A stretch of 64,000 bases of DNA, from positions 62,001 to 126,000 of the forward strand of contig NZ_JAIXYH010000040.1 in NCBI RefSeq assembly GCF_027490375.1. The letters are read 5' to 3'. A program made the position numbers and the translations under genes. Shown one piece after another: positions 46,805 to 55,951 of this stretch. The DNA is from Flavobacterium sp. (GTDB taxonomy: Bacteria; Bacteroidota; Bacteroidia; Flavobacteriales; Flavobacteriaceae). The notes under the pieces are model-generated. The model was not told where the DNA came from. It ran no database searches and saw nothing but the letters and a program-made list of their open reading frames with translations. How positions within the stretch are numbered: the stretch's first letter is position 1; each line of letters opens with the position of its first letter.

Positions 46805-47562
46805 TGAAAACTAAAATTGCAATCTTGATTCTCGCGTGCAGCCTGTCGAGCTTCGCGCAAAAGCGAAAATTAGTTTGGTCGGAAGAATTTAACGGCAAGA
46901 CACTAAACGAAAAAGTTTGGAATTTCGAGCTTGGCGACGGCTGCCCGAACATCTGCGGCTGGGGAAATAACGAAAAACAGTTGTACACCCGCGACAACCA
47001 CGAACTGCGCGACGGAAAACTTGTGATAAACGTAACCAAGAAAGACGACAAATTTTACTCGACCCGAATTACAACGGCTTCTAAAAAGGAGTTCAAGTAC
47101 GGCCGTATGGAAGCGCGCGCAAAAGTGCCTACAGCCATTGGAACTTGGCCTGCTTTCTGGATGTTGGGTGCAAACATTAAACAAGTGGGCTGGCCCAAAT
47201 GTGGAGAGATTGATATTTTGGAGTACGTCGGACGCGCTCCCGGCGAAGTGTTTACTTCTCTGCACACACAGTCGAGCCACGGAAACACCATCAATACTAA
47301 AATTTCAAAAATTGCCGGAATCGATCAAGGTTTTCACGAATATGCTATTGAATGGAACGAAGAATCGATTGCATTTTTCGTCGACGGAAACCACGTGTAT
47401 ACGTATAACCCAGCTGTTAAAAATGAAGATACCTGGCCTTATAATCAGCCATTTTATTTCATTTTAAATGTGGCTGTCGGAGGCAATTTTGGCGGTCCGA
47501 CCATCGATGAAACGGCATTTCCACAAACATTCGAAATTGATTATATTCGGGTATATCAATAA
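46804..47562 (+). CDS. GH16 laminarinase, secreted
   Basis: 252 residues, a bare GH16 catalytic domain behind a signal peptide (MKTKIAILILACSLSSFAQ). GEIDILEY gives Glu135, Asp137 and Glu140 as catalytic residues, and the product ends FEIDYIRVYQ. It lacks the PKD and middle domains of the GH16 at 42809, so the locus has one multidomain anchored and one compact GH16 enzyme. It is the last gene of the operon, translationally coupled to GH3. Confidence 0.92.
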   Translation: MKTKIAILILACSLSSFAQKRKLVWSEEFNGKTLNEKVWNFELGDGCPNICGWGNNEKQLYTRDNHELRDGKLVINVTKKDDKFYSTRITTASKKEFKYGRMEARAKVPTAIGTWPAFWMLGANIKQVGWPKCGEIDILEYVGRAPGEVFTSLHTQSSHGNTINTKISKIAGIDQGFHEYAIEWNEESIAFFVDGNHVYTYNPAVKNEDTWPYNQPFYFILNVAVGGNFGGPTIDETAFPQTFEIDYIRVYQ

Positions 47563-47570
47563 TCTGACTT

Positions 47571-47700
47571 GCGTTCGACGTAGAAATTGAAGTTAGGAAT
47601 CTTTAAAACGGTGTAACAGGCGTATTTTCTTTGCGATACTGAGGTATCTCAAAAAAGTATACCGACGAAACCGACGAATGGAATCGCTAACTTTTAAAAA
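47571..47700. repeat. Degenerate copy of family A element
   Basis: GTTCGACGTAGAAATTG, AACGGTGTAACAGGC and the core GCGATACTGAGGTATCTC align in order with GTTCGATTTAAAAATTG, AATGGTTGATTACAAGGC and GGGATACTGTAGTATCGC of the copy 270 bases away. The right inverted repeat is unclear. Confidence 0.5.
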
Positions 47701-47838
47701 TTTTTCCTCGATCTTTTAAAGCATACACTACAAGTGCTGTAACCAAGATTTTTGTATTGAACTTACTTTGTTGTTTTTTAGGGCAAGCCCTGCCGCTGTC
47801 TGTGGAAACTAATGAAGCGGCAGGTCGCGTCTTTGCTG

Positions 47839-48034
47839 CCTGAGTTCGATTTAAAAATTGCAGTCAGAAAGCAGATAAATGGTTGATTACAAGGCAGATT
47901 TTTTTGGGATACTGTAGTATCGCAAAAAAATCTAACGAAGTAGGCAGCCGTTTATCTGTTTAGTGTGCAAGTTGTTATTTTCCATTGCTATTTGATTTCA
48001 AGCGATCTGACAAAGATTTTTAATCGAACTCAGG
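47839..48034. mobile_element. MITE-like element with terminal inverted repeats (family A)
   Basis: 196 bases bounded by CCTGAGTTCGAT and ATCGAACTCAGG, with the inverted repeat running in to GTCAGA/TCTGAC. The nested hairpin has outer arms CAGATAAATGG/CCGTTTATCTG and inner arms AGATTTTTTTG/CAAAAAAATCT around GATACTGTAGTATC. The arms differ from those of the copy at 27409-27629, but pairing is kept, which implies selection on structure or on single-stranded transposition ends. Confidence 0.65.
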
Positions 48035-48633
48035 TTTGCAGCAATACCGCTTACAAAAAGCAGCTGCGGCTGGCGTTTTTCTGGCTCATGAAATCGCCCC
48101 AAAAACACCGCCTACGCAAGCTTTTTGTACAGCTATATTTCCGCGTCAACCGCTCTTGCAGAAAAGTACTTCGTCAAGAATAAGTCGCTGAAAAGTTGTG
48201 CAAGATAAGTTACCTCTATTCACTGGAGCGCATCAAAACTACAGTTAAACACCAATTATAGCCATAGTAAACATGCTTTCTAGAGCATTCCGTGGTGTGC
48301 AAAATCCGAGCTGCGTATTGTGTTTAAAGCGCTCAAGCAGTAGTGTTATGAGGATAAGATCGGAAAAATCGATTTGAGATTATCGTACAACGAACTTTTT
48401 TGTAACTACCTACATTCAAACATTCTGAATAAAAGTGGTATTCGAATTCAAGCTTTTTTATGTTTCCACTACTTTAGCGCAAAAGCACGCTTGTGCCCCA
48501 TTCGGCATTTTCTTCGATCGCGGATAGGAAAGCAATTATCTTAAGCATGCAATTTTGAAAAAAAATCAGTAATTCGAACAGCAGAAAACAAACGTTTTAC
48601 GAAATTGTTTTTACTTTGTGAAAATTATGATTT
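48035..48633. other. Intergenic region without recognisable genes
   Basis: About 600 bases. The 72-aa ORF starting at 47965 overlaps the family A element and is probably spurious. I see no tRNA, promoter pair or coding homology. A run TTTTTACTTTGTG just before 48634 may be the -7 region of the small membrane gene. Confidence 0.4.
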
Positions 48634-48891
48634 ATGAAACAAAAGCATATAGCAGCAGTACTTTTAATATTAGCGAGTTTCATTCTGTTTTTAAGGCAGT
48701 CTTTTATAGCTATCGAGATCCGTGCGATTATAGCTGTAGTTTCTGCTATTGTTGGAACGCTGTTGTTTTATTTTTATAAAATCAGAAACAACGAACAAAA
48801 CACGCCTGCCGATAAAATCAGATTAGAGGTGTTTTACTTTTTCATGGCAATTACGTTTTTAATTGGAGTTTATAGTTTTTTCGCTGTGTAA
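48634..48891 (+). CDS. Small three-helix membrane protein
   Basis: 85 residues with three hydrophobic segments (about 6-22, 28-47 and 68-85) and a charged loop between the second and third. No family is recognised. It ends 4 bases before the convergent gene's stop. Function is unknown. Confidence 0.55.
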   Translation: MKQKHIAAVLLILASFILFLRQSFIAIEIRAIIAVVSAIVGTLLFYFYKIRNNEQNTPADKIRLEVFYFFMAITFLIGVYSFFAV

Positions 48892-48895
48892 TCGC

Positions 48896-50011
48896 TTATT
48901 CAAATTCGTTTAGTCCGTATAAGATTTCCTTCATTTTGCTGCCGTTTATCTCTACAGGTTTGTAGGCTACATTAAACTTGTTGATCGCTACATCAATATC
49001 GGCGCGCATTTTCTGAAACTCCGACGGCAATTTGGTTTCGCAACGTTGGGCATTTTCGTAACTGTTTAAGATAATCCGAAACTTCTCGTAAAACTTGCCG
49101 CCCTGATCAATAAAGACATTGTACTGATTGATGAATTGCAACAGTCGATCAACCGGAAATTCGATGTTTACTTGCATTTTGTATTGTGCACTTCCTTGCG
49201 CCGATTTCATCTTACCGAGATATTCCTCCATTTTTTGGGTTAGCGTGTCCCAGTCGTCGTTGGCGCGACATTTTTCGAGTGTTTCGCTGTAGTTTACGGG
49301 TTTGGTGTAGTCTTTAAAAAGCACTTCAATTTCTTGCTTAATACGCGAATTCGATGTAGTTAAATAGGCCGTTTCGAAATAAATCGTGTTTAAATCGTTT
49401 TGCATGCGCAACGTAAAATCGAGTATGCATTCGATGTTGGCGAGTTCCTTTTCTTTTTCCTCTTTGTTGAGGTTCGAACTAATCATGTTTGTAAAGGTAT
49501 TTACCAGAGAAACCAACGGATTAGTTGCTAAAACTGTGCTCAAATCGACATTGTTTTTCTTGTCGCGCTTCGAGCTGATGTAATCGCGTAGTTTTTGATA
49601 CTCGGCGTACTGCGTCGGATTCGATATTTTATGAATTTCGCCCAAGGTTCGTACTGACGCGAAATGATGGTCGAGACTCAGCACTTTCTCGTACAACAAA
49701 CGGATGATTTGAACGCCTTTCAAATAGCGTATTTTGGAAATATCGAATTGCAATTCGGCAAGCAAGCGCTTTTTTTTAAGTCGCAATAATTCGTTGGCTT
49801 TTAAGTATTGAATAATCGTTTGGTTATTGGTTTCCACAACGAGCTGTCTCGAAATATAATCGATTTCTAAATTTATCCTTTTGAGTTCGAAAGCACTTTG
49901 TTGCAAACGTTGTTCGACTGTGAGATTGAGTTCGGCAACAGCTGTATGAAGCTCGTTTGCGGCTCCAGGAAGCAAGTAAAATAGAGCGGCGGCAAACAGC
50001 AGCGGTTTCAT
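48896..50011 (-). CDS. Secreted coiled-coil protein of unknown function
   Basis: 371 residues. A signal peptide (MKPLLFAAALFYLLPGAA) is followed by long charged helices (about 25-130 and 180-260) with heptad-like spacing and a helical C-terminal part. No enzyme motif is seen. It is translationally coupled (4-base ATGA overlap) to the 155-aa gene upstream, and the two probably act together in the envelope. Confidence 0.6.
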   Translation of the reverse strand: MKPLLFAAALFYLLPGAANELHTAVAELNLTVEQRLQQSAFELKRINLEIDYISRQLVVETNNQTIIQYLKANELLRLKKKRLLAELQFDISKIRYLKGVQIIRLLYEKVLSLDHHFASVRTLGEIHKISNPTQYAEYQKLRDYISSKRDKKNNVDLSTVLATNPLVSLVNTFTNMISSNLNKEEKEKELANIECILDFTLRMQNDLNTIYFETAYLTTSNSRIKQEIEVLFKDYTKPVNYSETLEKCRANDDWDTLTQKMEEYLGKMKSAQGSAQYKMQVNIEFPVDRLLQFINQYNVFIDQGGKFYEKFRIILNSYENAQRCETKLPSEFQKMRADIDVAINKFNVAYKPVEINGSKMKEILYGLNEFE

Positions 50012-50475
50012 GGCGCAGTTGTTCTAATGGGTTTGAAATCGATGGTAATCTTGCTGCTACTAGATTGCATCGGATAGTTACCTGCGGGTACTAGCAAATC
50101 TCTGCTGCTGCTTCGGTTTTTATCGAATAGAATCGCAGGAACGGTTATTTTTTCTTCTTGAACAAACAGATTTACATCTTTTGTAAACAAGTTGATTTGC
50201 CTGTAAATGCTTTGTTTCTCGATATCGGGAAGGGTTTCAAGGTCAATTACGAGTCGAATGGTGCCGTTTTCGAGTTCGTACAGCACAGCGTTTTTTGTTG
50301 CAATTGTAGCTGCCGAAAAGCTGCAAATACCGCGACCGCCCAAACATCCGCCGTTTTCACTGGCATAACGACCAAAACTTACGTTTACGGGCACTCCGGA
50401 ATCTTGTGCAGAGCTATAATGGTAAAGAATTGAGAAAAAGAGCAAGAGAATCCTTGCAAGAGCAGGTGTTTTCAT
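50008..50475 (-). CDS. Secreted protein with Gly/Cys motif, unknown function
   Basis: 155 residues. After a signal peptide (to about 23) the mature part has FGRYASENGGCLGGRGICSF, a compact Gly/Cys motif, then beta-rich sequence. No known family. It is the first gene of a two-gene operon with the coiled-coil protein. Confidence 0.6.
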   Translation of the reverse strand: MKTPALARILLLFFSILYHYSSAQDSGVPVNVSFGRYASENGGCLGGRGICSFSAATIATKNAVLYELENGTIRLVIDLETLPDIEKQSIYRQINLFTKDVNLFVQEEKITVPAILFDKNRSSSRDLLVPAGNYPMQSSSSKITIDFKPIRTTAP

Positions 50476-50580
50476 GGCGTATAAAATTAAATTGGCTTAT
50501 ATTCGGGTAAAGTTAATGGCTTTTTTGCAGTTGCGATTACGGAAAAACCGTAATTTTTGCACTAATTTTCGGTAACGATT

Positions 50581-50672
50581 GCCCGCGTTAGGGGGCGGCA
50601 GCGGTAGCCCACAGCTGCGGAGCCATAGCGGAGCAGCGAGGACTAAAGCAGAGCACCCGGCGCCGCAGTTAC
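50581..50672. repeat. GC-rich intergenic segment, possible family B relative
   Basis: A sharply GC-rich stretch (GGGGGCGGCAGCGG, GCGGAGCCATAGCGGAGC, CCCGGCGCCGCAG) between two AT-richer genes. The AGCGGAG spacing resembles the palindromic elements at 14485 and 59106, but the second arm is not clear. Confidence 0.3.
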
Positions 50673-50723
50673 TTATTTTATTGTATCAACGAAACGTCGG
50701 CGGCGCAACGCCCAACTAAAAAA

Positions 50724-51191
50724 ATGATTGAAATAGAACGAAAATTTCGAGTTACTCACTTAGATTGTTTGCAATTTGCGGAGCGTTCGTATCGTATTTC
50801 GCAGGGTTATTTAAGTACCGATCCGGCGCGTACTGTGCGCGTTCGAACCAAAGATGACAAAGGATTTCTGACCATTAAAGGCAGTTCGTCAGGCGATGGA
50901 TCGAGTAGGTACGAGTGGGAAAAGGAAATTCCGGTAGACGATGCGCTGGAGCTTTTGAAACTTTGCCTTCCGGAGCCAATTTATAAGGTTCGGCATTTAA
51001 TTCATGCGGGAAAACACACCTATGAAATAGATGTTTTTGAAGGTGCGAATACTGGTTTGGTGATTGCAGAAATTGAGTTGGAACGTGCCGATGAGCCTTT
51101 TGATCGTCCCGATTGGTTGGGTGAAGAAGTTACCGGCGATGCACGGTTTTACAATGCTTTTATTGCTGAAAACCCGTTTAATACTTGGTAA
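50724..51191 (+). CDS. CYTH-domain protein (triphosphate tunnel family)
   Basis: 155 residues that open with MIEIERKFRV, the EXEXK signature of the CYTH superfamily, and continue with VRVRTKDDKGFLTIKG, YEWEKEIP, YEIDVFEG and VIAEIELE, the alternating acidic/basic strands of the tunnel. Bacterial members hydrolyse tripolyphosphate or nucleoside triphosphates, or act as class IV adenylate cyclases. It has no accompanying CHAD domain, and its substrate is unknown. Confidence 0.85.
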   Translation: MIEIERKFRVTHLDCLQFAERSYRISQGYLSTDPARTVRVRTKDDKGFLTIKGSSSGDGSSRYEWEKEIPVDDALELLKLCLPEPIYKVRHLIHAGKHTYEIDVFEGANTGLVIAEIELERADEPFDRPDWLGEEVTGDARFYNAFIAENPFNTW

Positions 51192-51206
51192 ATTCTTCTC
51201 AGTTTT

Positions 51207-51584
51207 TTAGTTGAGAATGTAAATGTCGGCTTTAAGAATGCCGATAGACGTTGATTCGGCAATTTCTAGGAACGCGCTTTTAGACAAATCGAGTTCGCGA
51301 CTTTTTTTAGCGGGTCCGCGATCGGTAATTGTTACCACAACCGATTTTCCGTTTTTGGTATTAACTACTTTAAGTTTGGTTCCGAACGCGAGTGTGCGGT
51401 GTGCGGCGGTTTTTTCTTTTTGGCGAAATGTGCTGCCGGAAGCGGTTCGTTTTCCTTCGAAAGAATCGGCATAATAACTAATTTCTGCTTGTGATTTCAG
51501 TAGGTTTTGTTTGCTTTTGGAAGCTCCACAACCAAAAAGCAGCAAAGCAAGACTGCAAGATAGAAGCCATTGCGCGCTGCGCAT
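51207..51584 (-). CDS. RlpA-like double-psi beta-barrel lipoprotein
   Basis: 125 residues. Lipobox LLLFGC, then the RlpA domain: ISYYADSFEGKRTASG, AHRTLAFGTKLKV and VTITDRGPAKKSRELDLS, with the conserved catalytic-type Asp. RlpA-like proteins bind or cleave peptidoglycan; no SPOR domain is present. Its start codon shares one base with the stop of the following paralogue. Confidence 0.85.
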   Translation of the reverse strand: MRSAQWLLSCSLALLLFGCGASKSKQNLLKSQAEISYYADSFEGKRTASGSTFRQKEKTAAHRTLAFGTKLKVVNTKNGKSVVVTITDRGPAKKSRELDLSKSAFLEIAESTSIGILKADIYILN

Positions 51585-52051
51585 TATTCGATTATTTCTT
51601 CGATGGTTACTTTAAGCGATCCGCCGTAACGTGAGGACGCGATATCCATGAATGCGCGTTTGGATAGGTCGATGTCGCGTCCGCGGGTGAAAGGTCCGCG
51701 GTCGTTAACCACCACGACAACTGATTTTTTGTTGACCTCGTTAGTAACGCGTAGTTTAGTTCCGAAAGGTAATTTTCGGTGTGCCGCCGTGTATTTGTTG
51801 TTGTCGAATCGTTTTCCACTAGCGGTTCGTCGGCCGTTAAACTTATCGGCGTAGTACGAAGCGTGTGCGTTTTTCTTGAACAACTTGTATTTCACTTTTT
51901 TCGAAAGTGAATCTGCTTTCTTGATCGTGTCTTGTTGTACGCGAGTTTGCGTCACGACTTTTTTAGGCTTAGGAGCCGGTTTGTCGAAGCTAGCCATCGC
52001 AAATAGTGTAGCAGCCGTGGTGAGCAATAGGTATACTAGTTTTAATTTCAT
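51584..52051 (-). CDS. RlpA-like double-psi beta-barrel protein
   Basis: 155 residues. The signal segment MKLKLVYLLLTTAATLFAMA is followed by a Lys-rich linker (about 22-60) and an RlpA domain: ASYYADKFNGRRTASG, AHRKLPFGTKLRV and VVVNDRGPFTRGRDIDLS. It is a paralogue of the overlapping downstream gene, with an intact motif set. Together they form a two-gene operon of septal or peptidoglycan-acting proteins. Confidence 0.85.
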   Translation of the reverse strand: MKLKLVYLLLTTAATLFAMASFDKPAPKPKKVVTQTRVQQDTIKKADSLSKKVKYKLFKKNAHASYYADKFNGRRTASGKRFDNNKYTAAHRKLPFGTKLRVTNEVNKKSVVVVVNDRGPFTRGRDIDLSKRAFMDIASSRYGGSLKVTIEEIIE

Positions 52052-52078
52052 AAAATACAGGTTAGTGCAGGCAGGGTT

Positions 52079-52501
52079 TTAAAACCAAAGTTGCCAAGGG
52101 ATTCTTGTTAAAATCAGCACTAAACCTAATCCGTAGAAAAGCAAGAAATTTTTGAAGATAGCTCCACTGTCAGTCATCTTTTTGTGTCTCGACCAGCCTA
52201 TGGTAATCAAAACAATAGCGATAATATTTGTTAGCGGATGTTCTAGTGCTGTTAATCGTAAGCTGGCATCTTGCATTTGGCTAAGTGCTGCTTTTCCGAT
52301 TGGCGAAACAAACCAAAGTACTAATCCTAAAAGCAATTGCACATGTGAAGCAATTAAAGCAAAGAGTGCTAATTTGCGGTCTTTGTCTGAAAAAGCTTTA
52401 GCGTTTGCGGTACTCATAACCGCGTTTAAAACGGTGAAGAATAAAACAATAAGGACGATGTAAGCCCAACCAGAATGTGCGTTTTGCAAAAAATTATACA
52501 T
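52079..52501 (-). CDS. Four-helix membrane protein, cytochrome b-like
   Basis: 140 residues with four membrane helices (about 12-30, 46-65, 88-106 and 118-136). Histidines fall in or beside helices (HSGWAY, SHVQLLLG, LEHPLTN), as in small cytochrome b-like proteins, but heme binding is only a possibility. It lies 27 bases upstream of the RlpA pair on the same strand. Confidence 0.55.
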   Translation of the reverse strand: MYNFLQNAHSGWAYIVLIVLFFTVLNAVMSTANAKAFSDKDRKLALFALIASHVQLLLGLVLWFVSPIGKAALSQMQDASLRLTALEHPLTNIIAIVLITIGWSRHKKMTDSGAIFKNFLLFYGLGLVLILTRIPWQLWF

Positions 52502-52558
52502 AGTTGTTTCGATGTTTATAAGGGTAAATATATAGAAAATGTCGCTTAAAACCTAAGT

Positions 52559-54202
52559 TTACCTTTTGTCGAGGTAGTATGAAACGAGCGAAGCTGTCGA
52601 TCCGTCGTGTTTTTTCGATGATTTTCCGTCGAATTCGTCTAGAATTGAATTGGCGAGTTGCTTCCCTAATTCAACGCCCCATTGGTCGTAGCTGAAGATG
52701 TTCCAAATCACGCCTTGAACAAAAATTTTGTGTTCGTAAAGGGCTATTAAGGCACCTAGCGCATGTGGCGTAAGTTGGTCGATGAGAATGGTATTGGTAG
52801 GGCGGTTGCCTGAAAACACTTTGAAAGGCTTTAAGAACGCCGCCTTTTCTGGATTCATTTGCGCTTGATCGAATTCGTCTTGAACCGTTTCAGCCGTTTT
52901 CCCATTCAGTAGTGCTTCGGTTTGTGCAAAGAAATTCGACATGAGTTTATCGTGGTGATCTTGCAGACCGTGACAGGATTTAACGAAGCCGATAAAGTCT
53001 GTTGGAATGAGTTTCGTTCCTTGATGCAACAATTGAAAGAAAGCGTGTTGCGAGTTTGTACCCGGCTCGCCCCAAATGATGGTTCCGGTTTGATAGTCGA
53101 TTGGGTTTCCGGAACGATCAACGCTTTTTCCGTTACTTTCCATGATTCCTTGCTGTAAATATGGCGCTAATTTTTGCAAGTATTGGGTGTACGGAATCAG
53201 CGCTTCGGATTCGGCGCCGTAAAAGTTGTTGTACCAAACGGTTAACAAGGCTAGTACAACGGGAATGTTTTCATGGAAATCGCTGTCGCGGAAATGTTTG
53301 TCCATTTCGCCCGCGCCCGTTAGCAACTCTCCGAAATTATCGAAACCAACGGCAAGTGCAATGGTAAGTCCGACAGCACTCCACAAGGAGAATCGGCCAC
53401 CAACCCAGTCCCACATGGGGAAGATGTTTTCGGAGGAAATTCCGAATGCCGTTACTTTTTCGATGTTGGTGGAAACCGCTACGAAATGTTTAGCAATATC
53501 CGCAGCTGTGCCGTGGTTTAAGAACCAATTTTGTGCTGTGGTTGCATTTGCGAGTGTTTCCTGCGTGGTAAATGTTTTTGAAACTATTACAAAAAGTGTG
53601 GTTTCTGGATTTAGTTTTTTGAGCACTTCCTGCACATGATCTCCATCAACGTTAGAGATAAAATGCGTGTTTAGGTGGTTTTTGTAGTACGCGAGTGCAT
53701 CGACAACCATTGCCGGCCCAAGGTCGGAACCTCCAATACCGATATTAACTACGTCTGTAAAGGTTTTTCCGGTGTATCCGCGCGCTTCGCCAGAAATAAT
53801 CGATTGGCAGAAACGAGCCATTTGATCTTTTACTTGTTGAATTTCAGGAAGGATATCCACACCATTTAGAAGAACGGGCTTCTTGTCTATGCTTCGCAAC
53901 GCCGTGTGTAATACGGCTCTATTTTCGGTTTCATTGATGGCCTCTCCATTGAAATACGATTTAATTGCATCGGAAAGTTTGCACGATTTAGCTAAGTCGA
54001 GTAGCAAAGTCATGGTTTCGAGCGTGATTCGATTTTTAGAATAATCAACTAAAAATTCTTTCCAGTGAATGCGAAACTTGGCAGCGCGATCGGCATCGGA
54101 TTCAAATAATCCTTTGATATTGTGCGTATTTCCTTCGTTGAAATGATTTTGAAGGTTCGACCAAGCTTGCGTAGTTAATGGATTAACTTTATGAAGTGCC
54201 AT
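52559..54202 (-). CDS. pgi: Glucose-6-phosphate isomerase
   Basis: 547 residues; interconverts glucose-6-phosphate and fructose-6-phosphate. Signatures: [51 protein letters not shown] and [13 protein letters not shown]. The length is standard. The promoter region carries TAAATTTG on the minus strand (54227-54220). Glucose released by the beta-glucan locus would enter glycolysis here. Confidence 0.95.
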   Translation of the reverse strand: MALHKVNPLTTQAWSNLQNHFNEGNTHNIKGLFESDADRAAKFRIHWKEFLVDYSKNRITLETMTLLLDLAKSCKLSDAIKSYFNGEAINETENRAVLHTALRSIDKKPVLLNGVDILPEIQQVKDQMARFCQSIISGEARGYTGKTFTDVVNIGIGGSDLGPAMVVDALAYYKNHLNTHFISNVDGDHVQEVLKKLNPETTLFVIVSKTFTTQETLANATTAQNWFLNHGTAADIAKHFVAVSTNIEKVTAFGISSENIFPMWDWVGGRFSLWSAVGLTIALAVGFDNFGELLTGAGEMDKHFRDSDFHENIPVVLALLTVWYNNFYGAESEALIPYTQYLQKLAPYLQQGIMESNGKSVDRSGNPIDYQTGTIIWGEPGTNSQHAFFQLLHQGTKLIPTDFIGFVKSCHGLQDHHDKLMSNFFAQTEALLNGKTAETVQDEFDQAQMNPEKAAFLKPFKVFSGNRPTNTILIDQLTPHALGALIALYEHKIFVQGVIWNIFSYDQWGVELGKQLANSILDEFDGKSSKKHDGSTASLVSYYLDKR

Positions 54203-54279
54203 TTTAAAAAATTTTGTCGCAAATTTAGAATATTAACATCTATAAAAGATTTTAAATTCGCAGCTTTAACGAGTGATTT

Positions 54280-54723
54280 ATGAAATTTAAACAACTGTTT
54301 ATCGTTTTGGTGCTGTTGTTGTTCGTAACGAACAGCTTCGGACAGAAAATTGGATTTATCCAGCGCGCCCAACACCGTATTTCGGCAGATTTAACGCCCT
54401 TGAAAAAAGCGTGGGAGTTAGCATTAACAAACCAAAATCGATTTGCAGAATTGGTTCATTTTGAAATCGAATCTGGATTAGACCCAACTGTAAACAAAAC
54501 TTTTTACGTGCTCACAGCTCTGAGTAAAGACCGTAAAATTAAAGTTTATGCCCCACTTAAAAATGTCGGTGGAAATTTATCAATCGCGGGTAAAGACATG
54601 CCGTTATCTACCGTAGTTTTTATTGAAACCGAACAAACTTTGAAGGTTAAAATCGACAACAATACTTGGCAATGCGAGCGTGTCGATCAGGCGGCTTGTT
54701 CTCCAACGCTTCTTATCGAGTAG
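54280..54723 (+). CDS. Secreted hypothetical protein
   Basis: 147 residues with a signal peptide (MKFKQLFIVLVLLLFVTNSFG). The mature region is mixed alpha/beta with two late Cys (WQCERVDQAACS). No family recognised. It is divergent from pgi and overlaps the end of the M23 peptidase gene by 11 bases in a convergent arrangement. Confidence 0.55.
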   Translation: MKFKQLFIVLVLLLFVTNSFGQKIGFIQRAQHRISADLTPLKKAWELALTNQNRFAELVHFEIESGLDPTVNKTFYVLTALSKDRKIKVYAPLKNVGGNLSIAGKDMPLSTVVFIETEQTLKVKIDNNTWQCERVDQAACSPTLLIE

Positions 54724-55951
54724 CGATTTTAACTTTAGCAACGCTGTCGAGTTCGCGTTTTAGTGGTGCGATGGTTTTTAGGAAACGTTCGCGGTATTTT
54801 TTATCCATTGGTTCTGCGTTGGGTAGTCGTAAGCGAAGCGGATCGACTTGAACATTGTTAACCCAAAAGCGGTAACACACGTGCGGTCCTGTGGCCAAGC
54901 CCGTACTTCCTACCTTTCCGATAATCTGACCTTGCGAGACAGATTGTCCGCGACGAACTAATATCTTCGACATGTGCAGATACTGCGTACTGTACGTTCG
55001 GTTGTGACGTACTTTTACAAAGTTACCGTTACCGGCAGTATATCCCGTTTTTTCTACAACTCCAGCTGCTGTCGACATAATCGGAGTTCCGTGAGGCGCA
55101 GCGTAATCGGTACCTTTATGTGCTTTCCAGGTTAATTGAACGGGGTGAAACCTACTTTTCGCGAATCGGCTTGTTATGTTAATGAACTTTAACGGCGCTT
55201 TTAAGAACATGTTTTTGAGCGGTTTTCCTTCTTCGTCGTAGTACTCCACTTTCGTGGAAAGGGAATCGCGCTTAAACGGAAAGGCATAAATTAATTTTCC
55301 TTTGTATTCGAAAAACGCAGCGTCGAGTGAAGCCACACCGTCGTAGATGGAATCGTTGATGTAGCGTTCTTTGAAGGTTATGGCAAAACGGTCGCCTTTT
55401 TGAAGTTTAAAGAAGTCGATCGACCAGGCATATACTTGCGAAATTTCGGTTGCCAGTGCGGGATTCACCTTTTCTTTGGCAAGCATTTCAGACAGAGAAC
55501 CGTTTAATTCTGCGGCAATTGTACGGCGTTTGATGGTAACTGGACGTTTTTTACGTTCGGCGTAAACCGAATCACCGAAGTGGACTACAAAATATTCAGA
55601 TGGGTCGGGTTCGTAAATCAAAGCTCGTACTTTTTTAGTACTGTCTTTTGTGCGGAGAATGGTGTATGTTTTTCCGAAACGGATTTTCCGAATATCGAAG
55701 GAGTCTTTAATTTTTTCGACGATTTCGTGGATTTTCAACGTGCCAATATTTTCTTTTTCGAGAATAGAGCCAAAGTTATCTCCCGGTTTTAAGGTGTCGC
55801 GGGTGATGTTGTAATCGTTGAGTTTAAACCCGTAATCGAAAATGGGTTTTTCAGGTTTGGGTGCTGCTTTTTTGGCAGATACCTCGTCTTTACAAGACAC
55901 GAGTAGTGCCGCAAAAAGTGCGGATAACCATATTACGAATTTGAATTTCAT
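54713..55951 (-). CDS. M23-family metallopeptidase lipoprotein, HxC variant
   Basis: 412 residues from the ATG at 55951; the ORF track extends into the dioxygenase gene. Lipobox-like LLVSC. An OapA/LysM-like N-terminal domain (LKPGDNFGSILEK), a linker domain and a C-terminal LytM/M23 domain: AHKGTDYAAPHGTP (His and Asp ligands), YLHMSKI and TGPHVCYRFWVN. The usual HxH here is HVC, so the third zinc ligand would be Cys. The likely role is peptidoglycan hydrolysis. It overlaps the dioxygenase start by 4 bases, so it is the last gene of a coupled operon. Confidence 0.85.
   Translation of the reverse strand: MKFKFVIWLSALFAALLVSCKDEVSAKKAAPKPEKPIFDYGFKLNDYNITRDTLKPGDNFGSILEKENIGTLKIHEIVEKIKDSFDIRKIRFGKTYTILRTKDSTKKVRALIYEPDPSEYFVVHFGDSVYAERKKRPVTIKRRTIAAELNGSLSEMLAKEKVNPALATEISQVYAWSIDFFKLQKGDRFAITFKERYINDSIYDGVASLDAAFFEYKGKLIYAFPFKRDSLSTKVEYYDEEGKPLKNMFLKAPLKFINITSRFAKSRFHPVQLTWKAHKGTDYAAPHGTPIMSTAAGVVEKTGYTAGNGNFVKVRHNRTYSTQYLHMSKILVRRGQSVSQGQIIGKVGSTGLATGPHVCYRFWVNNVQVDPLRLRLPNAEPMDKKYRERFLKTIAPLKRELDSVAKVKIATR

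Noticed and set aside
47965-48183. 72-aa plus-strand ORF
   Set aside because: Overlaps the family A element and shows no recognisable domain.
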